In this document: positions 10,533 through 21,548 of the stretch, piece after piece | How positions within the stretch are numbered: the stretch's first letter is position 1 | How the letters are laid out: each line of letters opens with the position of its first letter | NCBI GenBank assembly: GCA_004380135.1 | Contig: QXCR01000098.1 | Location: 1-64,000 of the forward strand | Origin: Stemphylium vesicarium | Taxonomy: Eukaryota; Ascomycota; Dothideomycetes; Pleosporales; Pleosporaceae | Length of the DNA stretch: 64,000 bases | Reading direction: 5' to 3' | The notes under the pieces: generated by a model | What the model was told of the DNA's origin: nothing | The model's database searches: none | The model's input: only the letters and a program-made list of their open reading frames with translations | Translations under genes and position numbers: made by a program

Positions 10533-11656
10533 CTTCTGGAATCATGATGCTTTATAGTGGCCATCTAAATCAGTCGTTCTAGTCGGTGGGTTCCGCGCGA
10601 GGAACAAGAAGACTTGGTTGCACAAGACTGAATGATTTGCAAGTTGAGCAGTGTGGTAATACCGACTTTGACCCTTCATATTTGTCACGCTGACCAGCAG
10701 GGTTCCCTTGACACTCGAACCTGCTAACACACGCTGACTACCTGCTGAGAACCGGAGTAAGGCCCGGCGCCTAGTAAATAGGCGCAACCCGCGATTCCTC
10801 ACCGCCTCTATACCTTGCTGTTGTCATTACATGCTACTACTAGGTCTACTCCAGCACAGACGGATCTCGAAATGAGCATGCAGGCTATCTTATTATATGC
10901 AGTATTATGTATTATCTGGTGTGCGTTGTGGCTCTGACGTAGGGCAAAGCTTGTTCACGCATCATCTTATAATACATTAGTGTCGCACGGTCGGGTGCGG
11001 GTATTGTGGACAGAAAAACTAGGAAAGAGTGTATGTTATTTTGAATGTAGCATCCTAGCTGAGCATATATAAAGGTCATCGCACGGCGTTATTAGTAACA
11101 AGGTTTCCGACAGCGCTTGGCCTGCGACAATTAGACATCATCAAAATCAATGCATAAGCCAAAGTTCCAGCGATAGTAGTCCGGCTTGCGCGAGGCCAGA
11201 ACAGAAACTAGACATAACACGTAGCTAGAGTTCCCGCTTCTAGAGGGCTCTTAAACTGGTGTCCGTAGCACTTCGTGACATCTTCTGCCGAATCAAGTCT
11301 GGAAGCCACCAGTTTGCCCCCTTATAATCTTCGCATTTGTATTCGCACTATCGCTCTTCGTATATCTCGACAGCTCATCCATGATTCCCCCTCCGTCCTC
11401 TTCTCTATACTACGAAGCGGGTCAGCTGGAAACTATCATCACTTGGCTAGTATATGGCCGAGCTTAATAGTCGGAAATGTATAACTAATCGCACTCAGAA
11501 GCCTAGGCTTGGCTCTACAATAATTCGTATAAATGTTCCCCTTCCGAATGGTACGTACTATCGATCCAAGGAACCCGCAAAGCCATAAGCACAAGCCAGC
11601 GAGCCCAATACTTCTTCATCTGGATTTCTTCCCTATTCCGCATCATCACACTCACG
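10533..11656. promoter_or_regulatory. long intergenic stretch; TATA box for the small cysteine-rich gene
   Basis: No coding sequence was recognised. TATA-like elements occur at about 11064-11075 (catatataaagg) and at 11528-11534 (TATAAAT). The second is 123 bp before the start codon of the small cysteine-rich gene and is a plausible core promoter for it. Confidence 0.45.
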
Positions 11657-11929
11657 ATGAAATTCACTGCCGTCATCACTATTTTACTAAGCGTCACTGC
11701 TGCCGCAGCGCGATGCCATTTCGACGTCGACTGCGGCGCGACCTGTACCGCGGATGTAAGTTCATAACCCTGCTAGCAGTGCAGAAAGTATTGCTGATCA
11801 CTGAGTCGTCCACACAGCTAATAAGGATGGTTATAGTTGATTCGACTGGGTGGAAAAGCGGAATGTCGCGATAATGGTGACTGCTGCTGTTGCGCTGGTG
11901 ATACTTGTATGGAATGCCGAAAAACATGA
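11657..11929 (+). CDS. small secreted cysteine-rich protein (candidate effector or antimicrobial peptide)
   Basis: Exon 1 (11657-11755) encodes a signal peptide (MKFTAVITILLSVTAAAA) and three Cys. The intron, 11756-11836, has donor gtaagt, branch gctaata and acceptor tatag. Exon 2 (11837-11929) encodes LIRLGGKAECRDNGDCCCCA and ten more residues. The product is 63 residues, about 45 when mature, with ten cysteines including a run of four. The even count suits five disulfides, as in knottin-like or defensin-like proteins. An alternative acceptor at 11817 (cacag) gives a Cys-free tail and an early stop, so the 11836 acceptor is preferred. The branch site 17 nt upstream also supports it. No family was recognised. 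It sits between two CAZyme genes with its own TATA box. It is short enough to be missed by automatic annotation. The role is inferred only from size, secretion and Cys content. Confidence 0.68.
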
Positions 11930-12255
11930 GAAGCTTCTAGCCGTGGGGTCGAATTGCGTTCTTGTCATCATGCATTAACGTCATTCTTTCTCTGTTCGAA
12001 GGCTGTCATTCAATAGTGTTCCGATATTTTGTTGTTCTCTCTAACACTGTATGCGCCTCGACTTTACATTCCTCCGCTTCTTTGGGACTTTTGGCGTGCG
12101 AACCTTCCATCTGTGGCGTAGTGCTATCACTCCGCTAATAAACCACTAGCATTAGCCAACAATAGCGGGCGCTTCACCACCAGTCTAGACGCGCCGCTTA
12201 TCACCACTATCGATACTTTGGTCAGCACTTGTATACATATCGGAGTTTGTTCATC
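11930..12255. other. intergenic, convergent 3' ends
   Basis: This is the 326-bp space between the 3' ends of the small cysteine-rich gene (plus) and the GH27 gene (minus). Nothing further was recognised. Confidence 0.5.
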
Positions 12256-13748
12256 TTACAGTTCTCCGTGCGTCGTTGGGTAGCCAGCGTTACCGGTGTC
12301 GATCAGTCTAATAGCCATAGTATCGTGTCTCTCGACGGACGCCTCGTACTTTTCCTTGAAGGAGCCTTGCTCCTGTCCCGTCCAAGAGTCAACGATAATG
12401 TACTCGGTGTCAACATCAAGCCCAGGGACTTCCGCGAAGTCTATGATCTTGGTCTGCGTAGTGTTGAGTGTGTTCAAAGCGAATACATGCACGCCCTTGG
12501 AGGATAGGCCACTCCAGTATTCGGCAGGATGGGTCTGGTTCCATGTGAAGTCGGCGTTGACACCCCACTTGTAAGGCTTCGCCGCTGCTCCGACCAGCGG
12601 ATCTTGGTTGAAGGCAATGAGCTCTTTGTTGCTGAGGATCTCCAGGATCTCAAGCTCGATACCATGAAGAGGTGTGCCAATGATCAGAGGCGACTTTAGC
12701 GCAGCCCAGAGCGCAAAGTGTGAACGACTTTCCTGGAGGGTCAGGTTGCCGTTGCCGACCTCCAGCATATCCCAGTCGCCGTGGCCCCAGAAGTCGGTGT
12801 CATTGTTGTAGAACGAGGCGTGGTTGAGGATGGGCATCAGACCCCAAGAGTACTGGTGTTTGTCAAGCCACTCGGGGTAAATGTCTCCCCACATTCGCCA
12901 ACTGTGGCCGGTGCCTAGATATAGGAGTACAAGATTAGTATATGTCTCACGTGAAGTTCGCACAGCGACACTTACTGTTGCCCCATTGCTCGATGTGCGC
13001 ATGGCCCCATGCGCATTGGGAGTACTCGATGGTGCGATTGGTCGCGAGTAGTGCATCGCTCATCATCTTGTAACGAGTGAAGCTCTTTGAGGTTGTCCAG
13101 TCGTACCCGTCCGGCGGCGGGACCGGTCGGGCTTCGCCATCACCCCCAGATGTCTGGTTCTCGGCAGGAGGACCGCCCAGCCAGTTCTCCGGCCACCAGC
13201 GGTATTCATCGTCCCATTCATCGGGAACGTCGCAATTGTCATACTTCAGGTCTGCACATTGTCAGCCGAGTTCCAACGCTATCAATCTCATACCTACAAT
13301 CAATGCCCCATTCTGCAAACGTCTTGGCATCGAGTTCTTCGTGTCCAAGAGAGCCAGCATACCCGCCACAAGTTGTGTCTCCTGCATCACCGTAGATCCC
13401 AAGCTTGAAGCCAAGTTTGTGAATTTCGTCCGCGGTGTGTTTGATACCATCGGGAAACTTGCTGTAATCCGGCCGGATCTTTCCAGTAACGTTGTCGCGC
13501 TGATAGGTCTTGTCGCTCCAGCAGTCGTCAATGTTGACATACTCATAGCCAAGGTCCTTCAAGCCGAGGGAAGTGAGGAGGCTTCCTACTTCCAAGAAAA
13601 CGGTCTCGTTGATGGCACACTCGTACTCGTTCCAAGAGCTCCACCCCATAGCAGGGAGGCGGCCAGTATGTCCATCCCGAGATACAAGGGCATAGCTGGG
13701 TCCGAACAACGCCAGGTTGAGGTACAATGACTTTAGCGCCATCTTCAA
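12256..13748 (-). CDS. secreted GH27 alpha-galactosidase
   Basis: Three exons (13748-13298, 13251-12976, 12914-12256) with introns of 46 and 61 bp give a 461-residue glycoside hydrolase family 27 enzyme. It hydrolyses terminal alpha-1,6-galactose from galactomannan and similar side chains. Splicing regenerates the family signature across intron 1 (WGIDYLKYDNC) with nucleophile Asp155, and across intron 2 QWGNSTGHSWRMWGD. The acid/base Asp lies in GDWDMLEVGN. The N-terminus (MKMALKSLYLNLALFGPSYA) is a signal peptide, and GWSSWNEYEC opens the TIM barrel. A beta-sandwich C-terminal domain follows (IIVDSWTGQEQGSF). Length is typical for AglB-type fungal enzymes. Confidence 0.92.
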
Positions 13749-14340
13749 TGCGATTAAAGGCTTGAACGTGGCTTGTCTGTTTGCAAAATTGATTGACTAC
13801 AATACTGAATTTATATATCCAGGAATGTCTGCGGATGATGCTGCTCCAAGGAAGGATATCCCGTTTCGGTACGGGGCGTCCCTCCGCGATCATTCCGGAT
13901 AAGTACTGCAGGCACTTGCACAACAGCTGCATGATCGACAGAAGAAGGCGTGGTGGACCATATTGTTCCGACAATTTAGTCATTTGATACCTCTTGGGTA
14001 ATGCCAATGAGGCCTGTTCACTGAGAGGAGAGGATGCTAGGTTCAGCTCAAAGGCTCACCATCAGCCCCTTACTGTGATGAGGTAACGGCGTCGGAAAAT
14101 TTCTATGTAATTGGAATAGGCATCATCCATCGGAAGATTCTAACACATTCGCAAATGTTGAAATGTTCGCACGGATACGAGGGGTTGTGAGGAGAAGTGA
14201 CCCAATGGCCGGAAGCGCGGCTAAAGGATCCACTAGCGCAGACACAAGGATTACGTCACGTATGGACATGGCATCTTTCTCCGCACACCCTTTCTTTTCG
14301 CGTACTACAACCGAAACTCCTACTTCGCAGAAATGCCTGC
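13749..14340. promoter_or_regulatory. upstream region of the GH27 gene
   Basis: No coding sequence was recognised. A GGCTAAA box lies at 14219-14225, about 470 bp from the GH27 start codon. The left end is the GH27 promoter and the right end the 3' region of the CobW gene. Confidence 0.45.
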
Positions 14341-16195
14341 TCAGTGCTTTTGCGCATAATGCTGATGCCCATGGTCATGGGAATGGCCATGATCGTGTTC
14401 CTCTTCATCATCCTGCGCGCGCGGCCATTCCGCCCAATAGCCGTCATCCCACATCTCCTGCAAAACCTCTTCTTTCTGCTCATCGTCGAGTGATTGATCA
14501 TGCATGACTTTCTTCCACTTCTTCATCTCGCTTCGGCTGAGCAAGCACGAATCGAGCATCTTTGTGAGCCCGTCTACGTCCAGCTTCTCACCAATGAAAA
14601 CCATTTCCTGTCTGCGGTCGCCCCACTCGCCTTCAAAGTCGTTCCGGATCGCTTTCAGCGTGTCTTCGTCTGCGTTCCAATCTTCTTCCGACACACAGCA
14701 GAACCAAGGCATCTCGGACCCGAGCGTCAGCATCGCGCCTGCGGTACTCCATGAACCCATTTGGTTTGGGCGGGTTGCGAGCCAGAAGATTCCTTTGCTG
14801 CGATGGAGACCGCTGAAGTAGGGGCTGGCCTTCTTGTTCGCTAAGATTTCCTTGTCACCCAATGGCGGAGCATCCTCGTTGCTATCCTTGTCCGAATCAT
14901 CCCCAGAAGCGCTAGCTTTGCCGGATTCGGATGACCCGTCATTTTCATCGTCGTTGTCATCGTCTTCTTCTTCGTCATCATCGTCCTCCACATCTTCCGC
15001 TTCATCTTGCAGGAGGATAAATTTGCCCTCGATCAGCCTGTATAGCTTCAAGGGATCAAAGGGTCTACGAGCGCGATAGACAAAAGACCCGATGCCGTAC
15101 CTTTGTGCTGAATTTAGCGACTATTGTAAACGTTCCAGATAAACGACTTACTCTAGGGTCTCGGGCTTTGGGGCTATGCGCTTCTTGCCATGAACGTCCA
15201 TCACAGTCATCTCATGCAAGCTCTTCAGCCACCCAACGCTTGCTACAGCCTCGCCAAAGTTGAACACTCCAGTGTTCAGCATCTCACGCACGTCAACCTT
15301 TGAGTATCTAGCTTCGATGATCTTTGCCATAGGGTTGAGCGACTTGATGTAGGCCTTGACACGACCAAGGGTAGCAGCATCCGCCCTGTCAATCTTGTTG
15401 ACAATGAGGACATTGGCGAACTCGATCTGATCCGCGAACAAGTCGGAGATGGTCCTTTGGTCTTCGTCCGGTACCTCCTCCCTGCCAAAGCGATCTTGTA
15501 GGAATTCGGTGGTATCGAACTCGGAGAAGAACCGGAAAGCATCGACGACGGTGACCATCGTGTCGACAGACGCTATGGTCTTCAATCCACCAAGCTTCGC
15601 ACTATACGCTTGGTCAGTAGTCTTCAACATGTCTTCTCGCAAGCTACTCACACTTTGACGAAGACCTCGCTCTCTTCTGGCTCTAGACCTTCTGCGTCGA
15701 TCATAACCTCGGTCAATTCGGTGGTGAAGGTCTCAGCAACTTGCTGAGGCTCACTGATGCCTGAGCTCTCAATGACCACGTGATCGAAGCCTTGCTCGCT
15801 CCATGCGAGGCGAGCCAACTCAACCAGCAAGTCGCTTCTCAGTGTGCAGCAGATACAACCATTCTCCATTTGTATCATCTTCTCCTTCACGCGTACCTCT
15901 CCGTTACTACTCGGCTTGCCATTCGATCGGCTTATGATATTGGCGTCGACGTTAACTGACGCCATGTCGTTTACAATGACGGCAATTCGTAATCCATGGT
16001 CTGGTGACTGGAGGATATGCCTCAGGAGGGTTGTTTTTCCACTGCCCTATGATTGTAAGTATTGCCCATGTTGCCTTCAAAGATACCTACTAGAAAGCCA
16101 GATAAGATTGTAACCGGTAGCGGCTTTCGCACAGTGGTCTTGCTCTCGGGTTTCATCTCCGCACCGCCAGTCTTTCTGCGCTTTGCTGGAGACAT
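14341..16195 (-). CDS. COG0523 / CobW-family GTPase, putative metal chaperone
   Basis: Four exons (16195-16091, 16046-15652, 15601-15152, 15100-14341) with introns of 44, 50 and 51 bp give 569 residues. Splicing builds the P-loop SGFLGSGKTTLLRHIL across intron 1. Next come NDMASVNVDA, the metal-binding CxCC motif in GCICCTLR, ESSGISEP and NKIDRAD (base specificity). The C-terminal CobW_C domain is interrupted by a strongly acidic segment (EDDDDEEEDDDNDDEND). The protein ends in a His-rich tail, HDHGHSHDHGHQHYAQKH, a plausible Zn or Ni reservoir. The N-terminal CPELVPI motif of Zng1 is absent, so it is a different COG0523 subgroup. The family inserts metal into client proteins using GTP. Its place between CAZyme genes is probably incidental. 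Confidence 0.92.
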
Positions 16196-17183
16196 GGAGT
16201 TTGAATGGGCTTGATGAAGGTTTGTAAGCGTTTTTGGCCTATCTGAAACCTCTCTGGAAGGTTTTTGTATCTGCTTCTTCGCTGTTGTGCGCTCGGCCAA
16301 TTGAGCACCTCGATGGCGAGGTCGCATCAGCACCAAAGGGAAGCATCTCATTCGCCCAGAGCGCGAGACATACCAACACAGCAACTGCCATGCTCGATAC
16401 AGTATTCCGCGTTCATTTTGAGTACCGGTAGGAAGAAGTCGTCGGTGCGAGCGATAGCTCCACGCTCGGCTGAAGAGGAGTGGCCATTCTACAGCGTGCC
16501 TTCGCCCGCACAACATGATCAAGCCGAATCGTCCAAAATCTCTACAAAGCCAGCAAGTGATCTGAAGAAAGGATTTCTCTTCTTTTCTACATACTTAGCA
16601 GGCCCTCGATGTTGGGGGAGATGGCTCTTGGTCGTTGTCAACCTACCATAGCGCTCCAAGTAACCGAGCATATATCCGTCACTTTTCGAACTCTAGGATT
16701 GCATGCGACACCATCCATTCCCACGCGACACATGGAATTATTTCGAACCGGAGTCGGAGGCACGAGAGGATCTCACCAATGCTGTCTATAGAGCGCGAGA
16801 GAGCAATGTCAATGACGTCATTAGCGCGTCTCCATATATGTTGGTCCGCTGCTGAAGCAACAACAATGGTACAGAGCTTCCCGCCATTCTTACTCTCACC
16901 TACACATGCCGTGAGGAGACGCAGAGAATATGACAGCAATCGTCATAACAAAGCTTCGCACGAGCGAGGACACCTCAACAAAAGAAGGGCAAATGCAGTT
17001 AGCAAAGACATCAGCTACAATTTCTTTGTTGCCGCATAGGAGAGGCTTATATACTTCCGATACCATCCGTACTTCCACACACTCATGCTTCAAAGGAGTC
17101 GCACGACTCAGGTATATATATGGCGTATATTATTCCCTCCATGAATTGGAGACTACACTAACTTTTCATCCCGCATTAACCCA
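16196..17183. other. gene-free stretch between the CobW and GH51 genes
   Basis: No convincing gene was found. The open frames at 16265-16651 and 16635-17039 have no family-like features. The left end should be the CobW promoter and the right end the 3' region of the GH51 gene. Confidence 0.5.
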
Positions 17184-19271
17184 CTACAATCTCCTCCGAT
17201 AATGACCAGTGCTGTTTCCAACATCGGTATCGAGCACTGCAACACTCAGCTCAGGCATGCTGAAGCGGAACGCGCCATCGCTTCCAGCAGTGACCATCAT
17301 ATTGGTTGTGTTCACAATGTTGACACCAGTAAAGGGATCATTGTACATGTACGGGTCACCAACCGAGTTAGTAAGAACGGTCAGATTGGCCATAGCGCCG
17401 GGTGCAATACCCTGGAACTGGACGCTAACGGGTACATCGGCGCTGTTGGTAGTGTTGTACACGGCACCCTTCCAGACCATAGCTCCATCGCGGTTCTCGT
17501 CCTTGCCAGCACCCCAGTAGAGCGGGCCAAAGGAGCCGTTGGAGTGCGTGGGCAGGGTGTGAGAGATGGGGTGGTGAGCGAAGAGACTCCAGCAGTACCA
17601 CGTGACGGCCTTGGTGGTGCGCTTGGGGTCTGCGTCGAACTGGATCAGGGTAATAGGCCACTGGAAGCGGTTGTTGTTCTTCAAGACGGGGGCATAGAAG
17701 GTACCGGGGATGCGGTCCGAGTTGCGCTCGTAACCGATCAGGGACACGGCTTCGCCGACGGCGCCGATCCACCATGGGTATGGGTACAGATCACCCTCCC
17801 AGCGGACACCGCCGTTGGGGTGCGTGGCTGCAACTTCACCAACGATGTGGCCGATGTCGTTGTCAAAACGATTGAACTCCGCGACAAGCTCGTCTGGCTC
17901 GCGGTAAGGGTGGTAGTCGCCTATAGCATCGAGCGGGAACACCAGGCCATTGACGTTGTTCGGCCCCTGGATCGGAGGCTCGCCAGCTGGGTCACTAGTA
18001 GCAGCAGAAGAGATGACCTGGATGTGAGGGTATGCCTTGCGGATGGCATCGTAGAACATGGGAAAGCGGTAAGTGCGGTAGGACTCCCAGCCGTCGGGGT
18101 AACCAGCAAGCCAGTCCTCGTTACCAACTTCCACGTAGTTCAGCTCGAAAGGCTCAGGGTGGCCGAGCTCGGCACGACGTGCACCCCAGGGGGAGTCCGC
18201 GGGACCAGCGATAAATTCGATCTCGTTCAAAGCATCGTCAATGAATGTCTGGAGTTCCTCTTGTGGAGTAACACCACCGTCGAGGTCAAGACCAGCCCAG
18301 ACACCCACAACAATTTCGAGGTCCATGTCCTCCGCCCACTCAAGGTACTCCATGAGACCAAGGCCGTGGGTTTGTTGGTAGCCCCAAACACCCTGGAAGC
18401 CCGGACGGTTCCGTAGAGGACCGATGGAGTCTTTCCAGTCCCAGTAGGAGTCGTTCCGGAGACCCTCGAGCATGTTTCCACCGGGGAAGCGGAGGAAATG
18501 GGGGTTCATGTCCGCAAGAGCCTCGGCAATGTCGATACGGAGACCGTTCTTGCGACCTTTGTAGGTAGGTGGAAAGAGAGAGATGAGGTTGAAGTCGAGT
18601 GCGCTGGCTGCGGCACCATCGAAAGTGATTGAGAAGGTATTGTTTGAGTTGGGCGCATCCTTCTCGGGTACGAGTTCGAAAGTGTGCTCGGTCCAGTCAT
18701 CGGCAACAGACTTGGAGGGCACTTCGACAGAGCCGAAGGTTTCATCCGTTAGGTTGGACTCAAGAGATGCCGTGAATACACCGTCGTATGCGCCCTTGAC
18801 CCAGAATGATCCGGTGTAGGTCTGTACGCGGACGTCCATACCCCAGTAACCCTCGTTCTTGAAACCGATCTTTCCGGTGCTGTTGGTGGTGCCGTTGCCG
18901 GCAGAAACACGCATGGAGGCCGGAAGTTGCTCAGACAAGGGCTCATCCAGCATCTCAATGCTGAGGGCAGCACTGTTGATCGGCCAATAGTGATCGGTGG
19001 AGACGCTGAAGTTCTGGCTGTACTGGAAAGCACGGTTCTGAATCAACTCAGCGTAGATGCCGCCATCTCCAGAGTTGTTGATGTCCTATAGTACGGGTCA
19101 GCGCGACGGTAGAGAGAATCGCCATCAGCGACTCACCTCATGGAGAAACCCATATCCATACGAATGACCGAAAGCTCCGGTCTCATTTCCACCGGATGAT
19201 TGCACAATGATATCAGTAGCAAGCGCAGCCGTAGCGCAAGAAGCAGCTACAATCCCCTTGAGAAACACCAT
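17184..19271 (-). CDS. secreted GH51 alpha-L-arabinofuranosidase
   Basis: Two exons (19271-19137 and 19085-17184) are separated by a 51-bp intron (gtgagt ... tatag). Splicing joins FLHE to DINNSGDGGIYAEL, the canonical family 51 motif. The product is 678 residues with signal peptide MVFLKGIVAASCATAALA. It releases alpha-L-arabinofuranosyl groups from arabinoxylan and arabinan. The acid/base is Glu368 (YVEVGNEDW) and the nucleophile Glu462 (HIVGEVAATH). An N-terminal carbohydrate-binding-like sandwich, a TIM barrel and a C-terminal jelly-roll domain can be followed, and several NxT/S glycosylation sites are present. A TATAAG lies about 65 bp upstream of the start (19336-19341, minus). Confidence 0.93.
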
Positions 19272-21207
19272 CTTTGCGATCGAAAGAACGGTGTATTGCT
19301 GACCGGACGAACCACCGTCGCCGTGCTACCTCAACCTTATACTCACCGTCCCACACCCCGGTCTACTAACCGTTCCCCAGCACCCGGGTACCTCCAGCCA
19401 CGCCAGGCCTTGGCATTGGGATGAATGAAGGCAGATCTCCACCGTGACTGCGGTACTTTCGTCATGATATTTCCCGGTCGCGTCACGTATATGCAAGTGC
19501 GGTTGGCGGTTGGCGGTTCGCCATTGGAGGATTTGCGCGCTCACGGGCGGAAGAATTGGATGAAGTCGAGTGTTAGTTCCTGACGATCCATGTCGGCAGG
19601 TGCAGCGACCCCTCTCGAGTGACGTGATCTGGGGGTCTGAGTCCTTGGCTGGGGGGAAACTCCGATGGACTTGAGTACGGTAAACTGCGATCGGTGGACG
19701 AGGCTGATCTCCGGTTCAATTGGCATGCTGGCGGAACCTGTTGAGCTGTCCTTGAGGCTATTCAGCTTCTCGTGTGAAGATGTTTGGCATGCGATTGATA
19801 TCTCCACTTGCCGAGGCTATCAATGGAGCACCTTAGAACCTGGGGAATAAGAAGCTGGGGTCTCCGCTGGTCTCCAAAGCGGTTCGGCGCTTTCGCCGCC
19901 GTCTGTTTGCGCTTCGGCCTTGTCTTCAACGGCTAAATTGCTTCTTCTGTACTAGCACGTCTTAGCTTCCGAGCGGATGTCCAAGTTTGTTTGGCGCCCG
20001 GCAAGCCTGCTCTTGTTTTGAGATCGCGTTAACCCATGGCAGCGGAGATGATGCTGTTAGGAATGCTGGTCTACTGGGAACTGGGCTGGACGATCGCGAG
20101 TCTTTCGGGTGAAGATTTTCCGTGGGCAGAAAAGGCCTTTTGTCGGTTTGTTCAAAGCATGCTGATATCGCGAACACCATCTTGTGCCTTTTGTGAAGAC
20201 TTAAACTGATCAACACAGTTGCGCAAACCTGGAACGCAGAAGCAATGCAATGACGCCCGCCAGAGCGATGGATTGGCCGAGCCGCGAGGCTTGGCATCCG
20301 TCCCTGAGCTCCCCGTCGAGGATACGTGTTACATGCACTCTTTCAACAACCTTATTGTACACTAGTAGTGGACTTTACCGGCTTAGACTACTGTTATCCT
20401 CAGTTGACTTTGATACTCACATCTTCACCCTCTAGTATTGCAATGACGACTCAGCGAGAATAGGTAGGCTTGGACGGGGTACAAAATTTATCTAGGTATC
20501 TGCCCCAGCGAACAATATAGCACAAGGCCAATAAACTATGGCGGCCGCCAAACAACCGCTGTCTATACATATGCGTATATCCCTGTTTCATCTGCGTCTT
20601 CATTCCCATTTTCCTGACCCGGTTCGGTCGCCCACCCGTCTTCCCCGCTGACCATCCTTGGTGGGATTTGTGCCAATGTTGCTTCATGCTCTTCATGCTA
20701 CGCGATGCTCACTGACACTGGCTTGGATTTAAGTGGTATAGTGATCCGTCTGCGCACGCAGGCACCTGGGGTATTGCACAACCCCTGCCCTATTGTGGAC
20801 CTCTAGTCCCATTTCGCTGGCCTCTAGCTACCTGGTTCTCTAACAAATTGTTGAGATATTGACACGTCGGATTGGTAGTCTCTACCCTCGACGTACTGTC
20901 AAGCTTGCTATACGTGTCTCTTGCTGTGCCTTGGGCCTTGGCTATGGTAACTACCTAGGCATGCTCCACGCTCCGCTTAGTCTCATTCTGAGTAGTATAC
21001 CACTAATGCTCTTGTTATAATGATCTCTTCCTACGCTTTTCTACACAAGTCAGGTTTTGATAGATTCTAGAGGTGATGAATTCTATTTTCGGGAAAGCCC
21101 TGTATATGTACAGATCTAATCCGGTAACGGTATTTACATCCAGTCTCCCTACGAAACAATCGTCCACTCTACCCCAAAACCTTCGCTCTGGCCCTAATGT
21201 CCTGTCT
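19272..21207. other. 1.9-kb gene-free stretch
   Basis: No recognisable gene was found. A GGCTAAA hexamer-plus lies at 19931-19937, about 660 bp upstream of the GH51 start. Short open frames here (for example 19541-19807 and 20451-20696, minus) lack any family feature. Confidence 0.5.
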
Positions 21208-21548
21208 CTAAAGGCACTTGTCAAAGCCATTACCACAGCAATTTCTGAACGGGAAAGATGCGGGAAGTGGGGCGACGACGTTATTTACATAGCACTGTTC
21301 ACGTTAACCGATGGTCGGATGCTACTGGATAAGTGATGCCTACATAATGGTTGCCGTCGCCTCGTTTCTGATATACGAAGCCCCCCTGGTTGCAGCACGA
21401 TTGTGTTGTCGCATCGGCCTTGCATTTGCAATCAAAGGCGGCATCGACGCTAAGACAAACTGTTAGAAAGTAATCCGGTAAAGTGCCCTGTAAGAACTCA
21501 CCCGATGGCAAGGGCAGCAAGGCTAGCGATGATAGTTGAGAGACGCAT
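21208..21548 (-). CDS. small secreted cysteine-rich protein with CxC and CC motifs
   Basis: Exon 1 (21548-21502) encodes the signal peptide MRLSTIIASLAALAIG. A 52-bp intron (donor gtgagt, acceptor cttag, 21450-21501) joins it to exon 2, which begins VDAAFDCKCKADATTQSCCN. If exon 2 runs to its own stop (21299), the protein is 65 residues with four Cys. A second intron, 21245-21302 (gtgaac ... ttcag), would add a third exon, 21244-21208, reading NCCGNGFDKCL and raising the count to seven Cys. That pattern (CxC, CC, CC, C) fits small secreted fungal proteins better, so the longer span is given, but the donor is weak. A TATAAA (minus strand, 21648-21653) lies about 100 bp upstream. The mature protein is 40-60 residues. 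No family was recognised. Confidence 0.6.

Noticed and set aside
17202..18416. 404-codon plus-strand ORF as a protein gene
   Set aside because: It lies fully antisense to well-supported GH51 exon sequence, has no domain and no proper start context. Treated as a shadow.
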